This document shows positions 9,155-18,414 of a DNA stretch of 64,000 nucleotides, in pieces (the stretch's first letter is position 1; each line of letters opens with the position of its first letter). The notes below the pieces were generated by a model. It was not told the origin of the DNA and did no database searches. It saw only the letters and a list, made by a program, of their open reading frames with translations. The position numbers and the translations under genes are program-made. Source of the stretch: an uncultured Eubacteriales bacterium (lineage in GTDB: Bacteria; Bacillota; Clostridia; Christensenellales; Borkfalkiaceae); NCBI GenBank assembly GCA_900540805.1, contig UQHL01000007.1, positions 58,069-122,068 of the forward strand. The letters run 5' to 3'.

Positions 9155-12133
9155 TTATATCTCTTTTGTTTCTTTCAAATATATTTTCGGAAGTTTTTTC
9201 ATTCCCTGCGCGACAAAACTTTTCCCGGTAGAATTATTATCTCCGACATGCGTTCCGAACAAATTGTTCCGCCCGAAAACGTATTCTATCTTTAACTTGC
9301 CGTCGGATTTTATATCCGTCGCGATAAACGGAGCGAAAGCGACGAGTATTCCGTTCACTCCGACTGCCGCCGCGCCGCCGATTTCGTCGAAACAAACGTC
9401 ATAAAATCCTTTCGGGACTTCTATAACGTATTCCACGGTTCCTGTGTAATACGGCATGCCCGCGTCGGCTATATCTCCGATTCCGAGCTTCTCGGGAAGC
9501 TTTACGACGGAATCCGTTTTGCCTCGTTTAACGCCGAATTTTCCTTGCAGATAAATCGCTTCGAGGTCGATTTTTTCTTCAAAATCAAACTTTATAACTA
9601 TCTCGTTAAGTCCGAGTTTAAACGTTTCCGAATCTATCGCGCTTTTCAAAAAACAATTGTCTATGTCGCCTTTTTCCCATTTGCCGTTAAACTTTTCGCC
9701 GTTTATAAACGTTTCGGCTTTTTCTATATCGGTTTCGGCAACGAGGAATATCTCCCCTATTTCTGTCGTTTCGAGCAAAAATTCGAATTTAAGCGCATGA
9801 ACGCCATACTTACGATTATAGTTTTCTTTATCGAATTTTTCTTTGAACCACGGCTGAATCATTTCGCCCGACCTTAAGCTCAACCCGTATTTTCGTCTTA
9901 ATTTATCGTCTTTTCCGAGAACGTAGCCGCGTTCGTCCCACGTTCCGTTGCAATAAAGACTCGCGTTGTCCAAAAGAAGAAAATTGTCCTCGCCGAGCGA
10001 ATAGTCGAACTCTTTCCGCTCGATTTTAACTTCCTTTTTCTTTGCTTTTTCTTCGGCGACGTAAAGACTATCGGTTTCGAAAACAAGCAACTCTTCACCG
10101 CCCGCAAACGAATATTCAAACGTTACGCATTCGTCCGTCTTAATAAAGTTTAAAGGTTCGACGCGACCGTTCCGAAGGTTGAACTTTGCGACGTTTCTCT
10201 TTGTCGGAACGGTGATTTTTACCGTTATTTCTCTGTTTTTATCGCTGTTTAAAAACGCGGCGACATAGCCTTTGTCGGTTTTTAACCGCCTTACGAACAC
10301 TCCGCATCCGAGCGGCGAAACCCTCACGGGAAAATCGGTTTCTTTCAGCTTGTCGAATAAAATCTTTTCATTTAACGGCAAAATTTTACGTCCCGGGAAC
10401 CTGTCGTCCGTAACCTTGATTCCGTCGATAAATCTCGGAAATTCCGAAACAAACAGAACCTCTCCGCCTTGCACTTCGAACTCGTTTAAAAGAGCGAGTG
10501 TGGAACTCCTTATCGTAACAAGCCCCGAAACGACAACTCTTTTATATCCCTTTTTCCCGATGTAAAGCAATCCGTTTTCCGCTCGTCCCGATTCGGCTAT
10601 AAGCCCCTCGTCTCCGTAATCGGCGTCGACTCCGCATTTTTGAATCATACCGAAAAGATCTTTGTAATTTTTCTCGAGCCGCTTATATTCGTCGTCCGTA
10701 ACACCGAAATAATCGACGTATTCGCCATAACGAGATAAACCCCATGCCGATTCAACAGGGTGAATTATCAGATTTTCCGTCATTTCGTCGCAACACGAAA
10801 ACACGGCGTCGAGCCTCGAAAAATAGTCCTCCACGGCTTTATATTCCGTATACCAGCCGGACTGGCTCATTATCGATGCGGGACAATCTCTTTTCGCCTC
10901 GCCCTTCATCGTATACCAGGATAAATGCGGGCATCTGAAAGTTATCCCCATAAAAGCCTGCCAGTCTCCGTCGTGCTTATAATCGTTTAACGACATCCTC
11001 CACCCCGAAACACCGTACATTTCGGATAAAACGAACTTCTTGCCAAACTGCTTCGCGACGGACGCCGCAAGTTTCGGAACTTCATAACAATAATTGCACG
11101 AGCCGAGATTATCGATTCCGGGGTAATCCATATACCGATAATACTGCATTACGCTCCCCATCATCGTCGTCTGGCAGGACAACGTATCCTCGTGCAGAAC
11201 ATGCCCCGTTACGATAAGTCCGTTATCTTTGCACCACTTTCCATACGGCACGGTAAAATTTGCGAGAAGCATCCGCATGAGAACGTCTACAAAATCGTAC
11301 GCGACTTTCGAGAAATTTTCTCCGCGGTATCTGAAATACAATTCGGGCAGACGTTCTTTCAGGTCGTACTTCTTTATTTTTTTAAACTCTTCGAACAACC
11401 TGTAAGTATACGGCACTTTTTTCAGACAATCTTTATCGCCGAGAACGAATCCGTTGAAAAGCGGACCGCGATTTACTTCATCCTGAAAAATTCCTTTTAT
11501 CTCTTTTCCGAATTTTTCACCGAATTTTTCCTTATAAACCTCGTGCGTGCTTTTCAGAAAATCCTTCACGGCGTTTTTATTCAGTGTGTCTATGTACGTA
11601 TATCCGTTGTAAAAATCTGACGGTAACATATATGCCCAATAAAAACATACTGTTTTTTCACCCTTGACGATTTCCTCGGCGGAATTTACTCTTTTATACG
11701 AAACAAGGCGATCTCCGTCGAACAAAACCGAAAATAAAGCGATAAACCTCTTCGGCTTGACGAAATTTTTGCCGTCGGAACAGTCGGAAATATCGCAAAC
11801 AATGGATTTCAGCCTGTTCGCCTTCTTTTTTGCGACCGTTCCGCCGCAAGTTCCGGAAGGCCATCTGTCCTCGTCGTAAAGCCAGGATTCCATCTCGCGC
11901 TTTTCGAGTTCTTCCACGCAAAACTCCAGATCGTCAAGCCATTCTTCGCCCATATATTCGGTTTTAAGCCCCGTTCTCGAATGAAGAAACGCTCCGCCGA
12001 AGCCCATTTTCTTTAAAACATCTATCTGCCTCGAAAGTTCATCTTTCTCGAGTTTTCCGTTGAGCGACCAGAACGGTTTCGCCTTAAACTCGCTTCTTTC
12101 GCCGTTTTTAACTATTTCTTCGATAAATTCCAT
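9155..12133 (-). CDS. GH106-type glycoside hydrolase (alpha-L-rhamnosidase-like)
   Basis: A 992-residue protein with no signal peptide, so likely cytoplasmic. The N-terminal third has the hallmarks of the GH106 family: FWSLNGKLEKDELSRQIDVL, GFGGAFLHSRTG and WLYDEDRWPSG, with acidic residues near GIFQDE and VLSEMYG. The C-terminal third is beta-rich, as in the family's accessory domains. Known members release L-rhamnose from pectin-like glycans or flavonoids. Length fits the family (about 900-1100). The ATG at 12133 sits one base after the stop of an upstream open frame; a TTG at 12160 is the alternative. It belongs to the same regulon as the sugar-import operon through a shared promoter/operator repeat. 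Confidence 0.8.
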   Translation of the reverse strand: MEFIEEIVKNGERSEFKAKPFWSLNGKLEKDELSRQIDVLKKMGFGGAFLHSRTGLKTEYMGEEWLDDLEFCVEELEKREMESWLYDEDRWPSGTCGGTVAKKKANRLKSIVCDISDCSDGKNFVKPKRFIALFSVLFDGDRLVSYKRVNSAEEIVKGEKTVCFYWAYMLPSDFYNGYTYIDTLNKNAVKDFLKSTHEVYKEKFGEKFGKEIKGIFQDEVNRGPLFNGFVLGDKDCLKKVPYTYRLFEEFKKIKKYDLKERLPELYFRYRGENFSKVAYDFVDVLMRMLLANFTVPYGKWCKDNGLIVTGHVLHEDTLSCQTTMMGSVMQYYRYMDYPGIDNLGSCNYCYEVPKLAASVAKQFGKKFVLSEMYGVSGWRMSLNDYKHDGDWQAFMGITFRCPHLSWYTMKGEAKRDCPASIMSQSGWYTEYKAVEDYFSRLDAVFSCCDEMTENLIIHPVESAWGLSRYGEYVDYFGVTDDEYKRLEKNYKDLFGMIQKCGVDADYGDEGLIAESGRAENGLLYIGKKGYKRVVVSGLVTIRSSTLALLNEFEVQGGEVLFVSEFPRFIDGIKVTDDRFPGRKILPLNEKILFDKLKETDFPVRVSPLGCGVFVRRLKTDKGYVAAFLNSDKNREITVKITVPTKRNVAKFNLRNGRVEPLNFIKTDECVTFEYSFAGGEELLVFETDSLYVAEEKAKKKEVKIERKEFDYSLGEDNFLLLDNASLYCNGTWDERGYVLGKDDKLRRKYGLSLRSGEMIQPWFKEKFDKENYNRKYGVHALKFEFLLETTEIGEIFLVAETDIEKAETFINGEKFNGKWEKGDIDNCFLKSAIDSETFKLGLNEIVIKFDFEEKIDLEAIYLQGKFGVKRGKTDSVVKLPEKLGIGDIADAGMPYYTGTVEYVIEVPKGFYDVCFDEIGGAAAVGVNGILVAFAPFIATDIKSDGKLKIEYVFGRNNLFGTHVGDNNSTGKSFVAQGMKKLPKIYLKETKEI

Positions 12134-12134
12134 A

Positions 12135-12314
12135 TCAATATAACCGCATTTGTATTTCAATTTTCATATCGGCGCACTGTTGACGGGAATTATAGAAAGG
12201 CAAAACGTCGGGATAATTCCGCTTGTCGTCGGCTTTACGATATATCTCACGGTTGTTTCCGTCGAATTCGGGTTTTTCGTTGTTTTTTCTATAATCTTTC
12301 GTCGCCGATAATTC
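12135..12314 (-). other. Possible coding remnant in the GH106 leader
   Basis: An open frame of 59 codons without a normal start reads like protein (NNEKPEFDGNNREIYRKADD, then YPDVLPFYNSRQQ). It stops one base before the ATG of the glycosidase gene. It lies in the ~200-nt leader between the promoter and that gene. It could be the tail of a lost gene or a leader that couples translation. Confidence is low because no start codon is visible. Confidence 0.3.
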
Positions 12315-12360
12315 TTATAATACTTGCCTTTTAAAACTTTTTTATAAATCGACTTAGTAT

Positions 12361-12389
12361 ATTTTATCATTTATAAAAAAAATCTTCAA
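12361..12389 (-). promoter_or_regulatory. Leftward promoter of the GH106-type gene
   Basis: On the minus strand: -35 TTGAAG (12384-12389), a 17-nt spacer, -10 TAAAAT (12361-12366). It leaves a leader of about 200 nt before the coding start. Confidence 0.6.
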
Positions 12390-12432
12390 TATCTGTTTTT
12401 TGTTTTAATATTCTCTTTATTTGTTTTTTTTG

Positions 12433-12461
12433 TTGACTTTTAAAAACAAATGACATATACT
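12433..12461 (+). promoter_or_regulatory. Rightward sigma-A promoter of the AraC gene
   Basis: -35 TTGACT (12433-12438), a 17-nt spacer and -10 TATACT (12456-12461), a near-consensus promoter about 30 nt before the ATG at 12495. The position supports that ATG over the upstream in-frame start at 12450, which lies inside the promoter. Confidence 0.75.
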
Positions 12462-12494
12462 CATTTCAAACACACATGTTTCGAGGTGAAATCT

Positions 12495-13304
12495 ATGGAG
12501 ATTTTAAACTTGTCCGGACTGCCTTTCAGCACGGCACTCACGTCGTCAAACGACGAACACTTGCACTCGCACGAATTTTACGAATGTTTTTACATAAAAG
12601 AGGGCAGCATATATCATAAAATACACGGTGAGGAATTCCTTATGGAAACAGGTGACGCGGTTATCGTTGCGCCGTTCATTCCGCATGAATTTAAAAGGAT
12701 TCCCGGGCAAACCTGCTTTCACAGAGATAATATGATTTCGCCTGCGCTATTCGAAAAATGCTGTAATTTTGTAGATAAAGAAATATTGGAAAAACTAAAT
12801 AAGGAACATTTTATTCAATATAAATTCTCGAAAAGCAATATGGAAAGTTTTGAGGAAAATACATCGACGTACATATCCTCGCAAAACATCGAGAAAATGG
12901 AAAAATACAATCATTGCACGGTTGTAAATCTGCTCGGTCCCGCAATAATATCATGTGCGGGAAAAAACGAATTCAATAACGAATTTATGTTTAAATGCAA
13001 TATGATTCTGACGGCGTGTTTCGCGCATTTCAACGCGATAGACGAAGTATACGACCATCTCGGATACAACAAGTCGTACGTAAGCAAGAAATTCAAGGAT
13101 AATTACGGTGTTACGCTTACCGAAAAAATCAACGAACTGAAAATTAACTATTCGCATTATCTGCTCTCGGCAGCGAACTACACTATACGGGAAATTTGCG
13201 ATAAGATCGGAATAGAAAGCATTCCGCATTTCCACAGACTATTTAAAAAATATTACGGAACAACCCCTTACAAAGCCAAACGTTCCATACCGAACGAGTC
13301 TTAA
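12495..13304 (+). CDS. AraC-family transcriptional regulator
   Basis: A 269-residue regulator. The N-terminal cupin-like sugar-sensing domain shows HLHSHEFYECFYIKEGS and GDAVIVAPFIPHEF; the C-terminal domain (about 170-265) has two helix-turn-helix units ending ICDKIGIESIPHFHRLFKKY then YGTTPYKAKR, the AraC/XylS signature. The start at 12495 follows GAGGTGAAATCT. It is divergent from the glycosidase gene and from the import operon's regulatory repeat, so it is the likely switch of both units. It is probably an activator responding to the imported sugar; the ligand is unknown. Confidence 0.92.
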   Translation: MEILNLSGLPFSTALTSSNDEHLHSHEFYECFYIKEGSIYHKIHGEEFLMETGDAVIVAPFIPHEFKRIPGQTCFHRDNMISPALFEKCCNFVDKEILEKLNKEHFIQYKFSKSNMESFEENTSTYISSQNIEKMEKYNHCTVVNLLGPAIISCAGKNEFNNEFMFKCNMILTACFAHFNAIDEVYDHLGYNKSYVSKKFKDNYGVTLTEKINELKINYSHYLLSAANYTIREICDKIGIESIPHFHRLFKKYYGTTPYKAKRSIPNES

Positions 13305-13422
13305 AGGCAATTATCATCGATTCCGCTCGTCGTCGCCGAATTAACCTTATTATCGCTTCAATACAACAATTCGTAAAGCTGTCGGACATGTCCCGACTAT
13401 CGTTTCAATAAAACGCCCGTAA

Positions 13423-13545
13423 GTCGGCATAAAGCACGGAAATATCGGCGTTTTGGCGGGGTTCGAATTGTTTTTGGCTGGCATAGGATACGGTTACAGA
13501 AACTTTGAAAACTTCAGAAAACGTATACTTTTATGCTTCGGCTAA
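13423..13545 (+). other. Possible coding fragment
   Basis: An open stretch of 40 codons (GNIGVLAGFELFLAGIGYGY, then RNFENFRKR) has the look of a membrane protein tail but no start codon and no ribosome site. It may be a relic at the junction between resident and element DNA. The rest of 13,305-13,620 shows nothing I can name. Confidence 0.2.
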
Positions 13546-13631
13546 CAGACAAATTTTGATATCCGAAAATATTGTATTGTGAAATTTTATAATCCGCACC
13601 CCAACATTTGACTTTGAGCCAAAAAATTTTT

Positions 13632-13866
13632 AGGATGGTGCTAAAATGTAGGGCAAACCATCCTTCAAAAAGGGCTAAAATCGATATGTTGTAAGTTCAA
13701 ACCTTGATTTTTTAAAAAAACGCCCAAAATCAGCAATGAAATCGACAAGGTCAACTAACCTATGTTGACCTTGAAATTACCCTCAAAAATGGGCAAAAAA
13801 CATACAAAAAGAGTCAAAAACAAACGTTTTCGACTCTTTTTTGACCGAATCAGTAATTTCGGTCAA
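13632..13866. repeat. Cluster of four inverted repeats
   Basis: Four hairpins lie in 235 bp without genes: AGGATGGT arms (13632-13664), CAAGGTCAAC perfect 10-bp arms (13746-13773), AAAAAGAGTC arms followed by a T run (13806-13841, terminator-like), and TTGACCGAA 9-bp arms (13841-13866). The second and fourth share GGTCAA/TTGACC arms. They lie near the proposed left junction of the mobile element. Function is unknown: terminators, a recombinase site or a structured RNA are possible. Confidence 0.6.
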
Positions 13867-14096
13867 CGTAGATGGCAAAGGACTACAAAAAAGATTTTTT
13901 GGGATTTTTCAATAGGTAACGAACTCTCACAATGATCTTTTATCTTATATTTATTATAACATACTTTTGACCTTTTTGCAAGCGTTTTATAATTTTTTTT
14001 CTTTCCCCTGCTCTGTTTTTTTATCAAAAGGAATTCAGGAGGTCATGCAGAAATTATCCGCACAACCTCCTTTGTCAATTTTTTTAAACCTTCTTT

Positions 14097-14489
14097 TCAG
14101 CGACTATTTTCTTTCGGGCAAGCACCTGTTCCCTCTAATATCAATGGCTTCTTGCTTCCAAATTCTATCGTTTCCAATACTTCTATATCATGTTGCCAAT
14201 CATCTCCATAGTCATACGTATATTGGAATTTATCTCCTTTTCTAAGCAGTTCATTTATCTTGGTATAGATAGACTCTTTTTGGTCTATTTCGTTTTCCGC
14301 CTGTTCTTCTTCCGATTCTATTTCTACCTCACCGATTTTAAAATTATATAAGTGTTCGTTTTTCCATCCCATTGCCTTTTGGATGCATTCATGAAGTTCT
14401 TCAAAATTTATGTCTATTGGCACTAAAATAGTCCGACTCACTTCTTTCTCATAGTTCGCCAATCTTATTTTTAACTTAAACAATTTCAT
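14097..14489 (-). pseudogene. Truncated PRiA4-ORF3-family protein
   Basis: 130 residues of the plasmid pRiA4b ORF-3-like family. The signature TYDYGDDWQHDIEVLETIEF and the start of the G-x-GACP motif are present, but right after GTGACP, where the family continues PEDxGG, the frame changes to KENSR and stops. The C-terminal part is therefore lost. The ATG at 14489 follows AGGAGAAATAGGGA. It appears to be the last gene of a small operon (15143 downward). The break point near 14,100 may be an element boundary or a deletion. The family's function is unknown; it is common on mobile elements. Confidence 0.7.
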
Positions 14490-14492
14490 TCC

Positions 14493-14618
14493 CTATTTCT
14501 CCTGAATATAATGTATTTTTTCGACTAAATTATTTGGGGTGTAATATCTCTCGCCTACTTGCTTTATCGGCCTGTTCCCTCTCGACGTTTGTTCCGATAT
14601 CGCTTTCTGTTTCGGCAT
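14493..14618 (-). CDS. Small protein, 41 residues, unknown
   Basis: A short open frame MPKQKAISEQTSRGNRPIKQ, followed by a tyrosine- and asparagine-containing segment and ending HYIQEK. It starts 3 nt after the stop of the upstream gene (TGAACAATG) and ends 3 nt before the ATG of the PRiA4-like gene, whose ribosome site is inside it. Tight packing and a clean reading frame argue it is translated. It resembles no family I know; it could be a piece of a DNA-binding protein. Confidence 0.45.
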   Translation of the reverse strand: MPKQKAISEQTSRGNRPIKQVGERYYTPNNLVEKIHYIQEK

Positions 14619-14621
14619 TGT

Positions 14622-15143
14622 TCACCTTGCTCTTTTTGGATAGCTTTCAAACAATTCCTCCTCTAACTCTTCCAAGGGTCGAATCGTTCCCCGAATGGTA
14701 TACTCGAACGCAAATTTTTTCATCGTTCCCGAATATGTTTTGTCCGCGTAATAAAACCCCTTAATCTTTACCCATTCGCCTTTCGCAATGGATAGTTCCT
14801 CATCGCTTTTTATAATGTAACTGTAATATTCCGTCGGAGCCGAAGAAACGGTCATATCCTCCGTGATTTCCAACAGGTATTGCGCCTCCGTTTCCCAATC
14901 TGTAATGTACGAAAGTTCTACTACCTGCTTACCTTTTAGCGATATCAACAGCTTATAGGCGGTTTTTCCCCCAAACGGATAGCTCGGTTCTGAGACATCT
15001 TCTTTTGTCAGTTCCGGCATTTCTGTTTTGAATTCGTACAATTCACCAGAGCGATCTCGGTTTTCCCTAATTTTCCAGATTGTAAATCCGCCGAGGGTCG
15101 CCATCATTGAAAAAGTCACTACAAAAATTACAATTTTTTTCAT
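14622..15143 (-). CDS. Membrane-anchored protein of unknown function
   Basis: A 173-residue protein with one N-terminal membrane helix (KKIVIFVVTFSMMATLGGFT) and an extracytoplasmic beta-rich domain of about 140 residues. The start at 15143 is set by GGGAGGCTGTGAAA. The in-frame start 57 nt upstream lacks a ribosome site. No motif was recognised. It heads the small operon that includes the 41-residue protein and the truncated PRiA4-like gene, under the promoter at 15,212-15,240. Confidence 0.65.
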   Translation of the reverse strand: MKKIVIFVVTFSMMATLGGFTIWKIRENRDRSGELYEFKTEMPELTKEDVSEPSYPFGGKTAYKLLISLKGKQVVELSYITDWETEAQYLLEITEDMTVSSAPTEYYSYIIKSDEELSIAKGEWVKIKGFYYADKTYSGTMKKFAFEYTIRGTIRPLEELEEELFESYPKRAR

Positions 15144-15211
15144 TTTCACAGCCTCCCTATTTTTCCAAATAGCCCTCGTCTTTCCATTTAATGTCTTCAC
15201 TAAATCATAGT

Positions 15212-15240
15212 GTTATACAAAATAGTTATAGCTTTGTCAA
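15212..15240 (-). promoter_or_regulatory. Sigma-A promoter
   Basis: On the minus strand: -35 TTGACA (15235-15240), a 17-nt spacer, -10 TATAAC (15212-15217), upstream of the gene starting at 15143. Confidence 0.7.
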
Positions 15241-15346
15241 GTAATTTGGAGAAATTTGTGAAAAGATAAATTTACTTATATTCTAATATTCTAACGATTT
15301 TCAAGACTTGATTTGCGTAAAATTTGCCATATTTTAAGAAGCAGCG

Positions 15347-15793
15347 TTACCAATCCTCCTTAATATCGAACTCATCATATCCCTCGTCGATGCACTCTTG
15401 AGTATCTATGTCTATCGTTTCGCCTGTATCGAAGCGAATATGGAACATTCCGTCCTCCGCTTTGAATTCCGCACGTTTTGCCTTGACGTATCTGCCCAAT
15501 TGGTTGAGGGTTTCCGTATCGTTCTTTTCGCATAATTCCATCGGCATAATTCCGATAACACCCGCATCGACGCTATAACTATATCCATCCGTGCCTTCAT
15601 ACTCGCCGTCACCACAGGCGGTGTTGCCGACCGCGAACTTATGCCCGTCTATCTCATATATGCCTTTCTCGTAGCCGTGTTTTTTGCCCCATTCTTCGTG
15701 GTAATTTTTGTTCGACAATGCGTAACAGATGTCACCCACATAAAAACCCTATTCGCTGTCGATTGTTCCCTCTACCGCTTTTCTTTCCAACAT
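15347..15793 (-). pseudogene. Unknown protein gene broken by an in-frame TAG
   Basis: The intact-looking start is the ATG at 15793 behind CATAAAGGAGAAGAAAA and a consensus promoter. After 14 codons (MLERKAVEGTIDSE) a TAG at 15749-15751 interrupts; the same frame then continues for 133 more codons (GFYVGDICYALSNKNYHEEW, on to EDW) without error. A single base change (for example CAG to TAG) explains it. A GTG or later codon might restart translation. The 147-residue family is not recognised. It is acidic (many E and D) and probably cytoplasmic. Confidence 0.65.
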
Positions 15794-15848
15794 TTTTCTT
15801 CTCCTTTATGAACTTGCGTTCTTTTGTTGTTGTAACCCTATCATATAT

Positions 15849-15877
15849 ATTATATCACTTTATCGGATACTTTTCAA
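15849..15877 (-). promoter_or_regulatory. Consensus sigma-A promoter
   Basis: On the minus strand: -35 TTGAAA (15872-15877), a 17-nt spacer, -10 TATAAT (15849-15854). It serves the TAG-interrupted gene. An inverted repeat with TTCAAGCC arms (about 15,873-15,898) overlaps the -35 and may end the recombinase operon. Confidence 0.7.
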
Positions 15878-15913
15878 GCCGTTTAGACAGGCTTGAACAA
15901 TTATTTTCTTTTT

Positions 15914-17554
15914 TCACGTTTCAAGCGTCTGCACCACTTCCAAGCCGCCGATAAAGATCACTCTGATTTGCTCTTTCGATTCCACGATTACTGCCTCTAA
16001 AAGTTGACGAACAAGCTGGTTGTCATAAGTGAGCGGATGGTTTTTTAACCCATCAAGTATCGTATAGAGTTTTTCCAATCGGCTTGCGGCGTTTTTTCTT
16101 TTTTGCTGGATATCCGCGAATTGTTCAAGCTGTTGCAGAAGATTACTTTTTTCTTTCGCAAGCTCCTGCGCTCTCGCCTCATCGAACGTTTCCACCGTAT
16201 TGGCGGATATCGCATTGATCATTTCTTTCAGCTCGGCGTCGATCTCCGCGATTCGTATTTGTATATCAAGGCTTTTATCCTCTGTATCTTCTGTGCCTAA
16301 TCCCATACCGATATGCAGTTTCAGCGTTTTTAATACGTCCACGTTCTCTTGTGCCGTTTTCATGATCGCGCTCATAATCGCTTCTTCCAACACGCTTTCT
16401 TCGATCGTGGGCGAATTATGGCAGTATTTCTTCCCGTAATCGAGTCGATTGATGCATCGCCACACGACTCTTTTCTTTCCGCTCGCCGTTCAGGTACATC
16501 TTCTATACGGCGTTTTGCATTCCCCGCAGACGAGTAGCTCTGTCAAAGCGTATTTACTCGAATACCTGCCCTGCTCTGTTTTCGTGCCCACCTGTTTAAC
16601 CTTTCGTTTTCCCGCCCGCCTTGCGAGTTCTTCCTGTACCCGTCCGAACGTTTCCGCATCTATAATCGCGGGATGATTATTCTCTACGTAGTATTTCGGA
16701 CGTTCTCCGTTATTCACTTTGATTTTTTTCGTCAGACAATCATCTATAAAGGTCTTATTAATAATAGCATCGCCTTTATACTTCTCGTTAGAAAGGATCG
16801 ACCGAATTGTGGAAACGCACCACTTCTCTTTTCCCGTAGGCGATAAGATTTTCAACTCTTCCAGCCGTTGGGCGATCAGGAGGCTACTATCTCCCGCGAG
16901 AAATCTGTCATAAATAAATTTTACCACTTCCGCCTGCTCTGCGTCTATAACAGGTTGCCCATCTTCGCCTTTCTTATATCCGAGAAAATATTTATAATGA
17001 AACGCCGCTTTCCCTTGTTTTGCGCTTTGAGCTTTCCCCCACTTCACGTTGGCGCTGATATTCTCCGACTCACTTTGCGCAATACACCCATAGATGGTGA
17101 TATAGAATTCCGCGCCGAGCTGAGTACTATGAATTCCTTGCTCCTCGAAGAACACGTCCACGCCGAGTTCTTTCAGCATTCGCGTGTATTTTAGACAGTC
17201 CATTGTGTTTCGTGCAAATCGGGATATGGATTTTACGATGATCATATCGACTTTCCCGCGTTTGCAAAATTTTATCATGTCATTGAATCCGTCGCGTTTT
17301 TTGACGCTGGTTCCCGTGATGCCCTTATCCGCATAAATGCCTGCCAATTTCCACTCGGGATTGCTATTGATTTTTTCCGTATATGCTTGCTTTTGTACTT
17401 CATAACTGTTGAGTTGTTCCTCTTGTTCCGTAGACACCCGACAATACGCAACCACGCGGAGCTGATGCGTCCTTGCTGTCGTTTTCTGTATGTTATTTGC
17501 TGGGGCAATAATTCGTATTTTTTTCGGACCCTGAACCGTTGCGGTTGCTTCCAT
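15914..17554 (-). pseudogene. Large serine recombinase interrupted by an in-frame TGA
   Basis: Two open stretches in the same frame form one recombinase of about 546 residues. The resolvase domain has VAYCRVSTEQEEQ with the catalytic Ser, GITGTSVKKR and SISRFARNT. The recombinase domain covers about 170-330. A zinc ribbon starts with VCGECKTPYRRC. There TGA at 16490-16492 replaces the Trp expected after CT, and the frame continues TASGKKRVVWRCINR with the second Cys pair and a coiled coil. The start at 17554 has GGAGGGATAACC. It is the last of four recombinase-type genes. Without readthrough it would lack the zinc-ribbon end and coiled coil and is probably inactive. Confidence 0.85.
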
Positions 17555-17556
17555 GG

Positions 17557-18414
17557 TTATCCCTCCTTCTTTATTTCCTGATCGTTCATCAGTACTATCC
17601 CCACTGAGCCGTCTGTATAGAGATTTAATTTTTTTACGGTTTTATCGAAAAGCTCCGCAGGAAAGGTTTCTGTTGGCGAGGCTTCCTTGAATCGATCTTT
17701 CAGTCGCTGCGTTTTACACACGGTCGCGCTAAGTTCTATGTAATGGAGCGACGCGTATTTTAGCAGCTTTTTTTGTAATTCTTCTTTATCAATATCGATT
17801 CTGTCGAACATCCGCGCAATTTCATTATCGAGTATTCGCAGCTCCCTGCTCGGCTCACGCTCCGTTTCTATGGGAACCTGAAGTTTTTCGGGATTGACCA
17901 TCACTTCGTTTAATAATTCGGTTATATCTTGAACCAATTCTGTATCCTCTTTGAAGATTAAAGTTTCGCAGGTTTTGCTTTGACATCTCCATTTGACCTT
18001 GTTCTTGAAACGATGGTCAAATTTGCGACACATTTTGTTGTGGCAGTTCGGACATCTGACAGGTACGTTGACTTGAAAAATCGCCGCTTTTTTATCTATA
18101 TTTTTTTGCGTATTCTTTGCATTCTTTAGTTCTTGGGCTTTCTGATAGGTTTCTTCTTGGATTATGATCGGGTAACCGCCTTTTCCCAAATATCGTTCAT
18201 CTTCAAGTATTCGTTTCAATCTCGCTTTATTCCAATCAGTTATTCCCTTCCTGTACTCGATTCCCTTTTCGTTTAGTTCTTCCGATATTTTCAGTAATGA
18301 CTTTCCTGCAAGGTACTGTTGAAAAATTTCGGATACAATAACGCTTTCTTGAGAATGGAGGACGAGTTCCCCCTCTATATACGTATAACCATAAGGTACA
18401 TTTCTGTTTTTCAT
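17557..18414 (-). CDS. Recombinase-domain protein lacking the catalytic domain
   Basis: 285 residues carrying only the DNA-binding half of a large serine recombinase: recombinase domain (NVPYGYTYIEGELVLHSQES, then ILEDERYLGKGGYP), zinc ribbon with CPNCHNKMCRKF and a second Cys pair, then a helical tail. No resolvase domain precedes it. The ATG at 18414 overlaps the upstream stop by four bases (ATGA). The next recombinase starts 2 nt after its end. It likely acts as an accessory subunit or directionality partner for its neighbours. That role is inference. Confidence 0.8.
   Translation of the reverse strand: MKNRNVPYGYTYIEGELVLHSQESVIVSEIFQQYLAGKSLLKISEELNEKGIEYRKGITDWNKARLKRILEDERYLGKGGYPIIIQEETYQKAQELKNAKNTQKNIDKKAAIFQVNVPVRCPNCHNKMCRKFDHRFKNKVKWRCQSKTCETLIFKEDTELVQDITELLNEVMVNPEKLQVPIETEREPSRELRILDNEIARMFDRIDIDKEELQKKLLKYASLHYIELSATVCKTQRLKDRFKEASPTETFPAELFDKTVKKLNLYTDGSVGIVLMNDQEIKKEG

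Larger units (their letters stand above)
12357..12466. repeat. Divergent promoter/operator repeat, copy B
   Basis: This is the second copy of the repeat at 8,641-8,748, placed between the glycosidase gene and the AraC regulator. The conserved core between the two promoters (ATTCTCTTTATTTG plus the T run) is the likely regulator site. Confidence 0.75.

Noticed and set aside
15749..15751. Recoding of TAG as an amino acid such as pyrrolysine
   Set aside because: Neighbouring genes are broken by TGA and TAA too, and no pyrrolysine genes are visible; decay is simpler.
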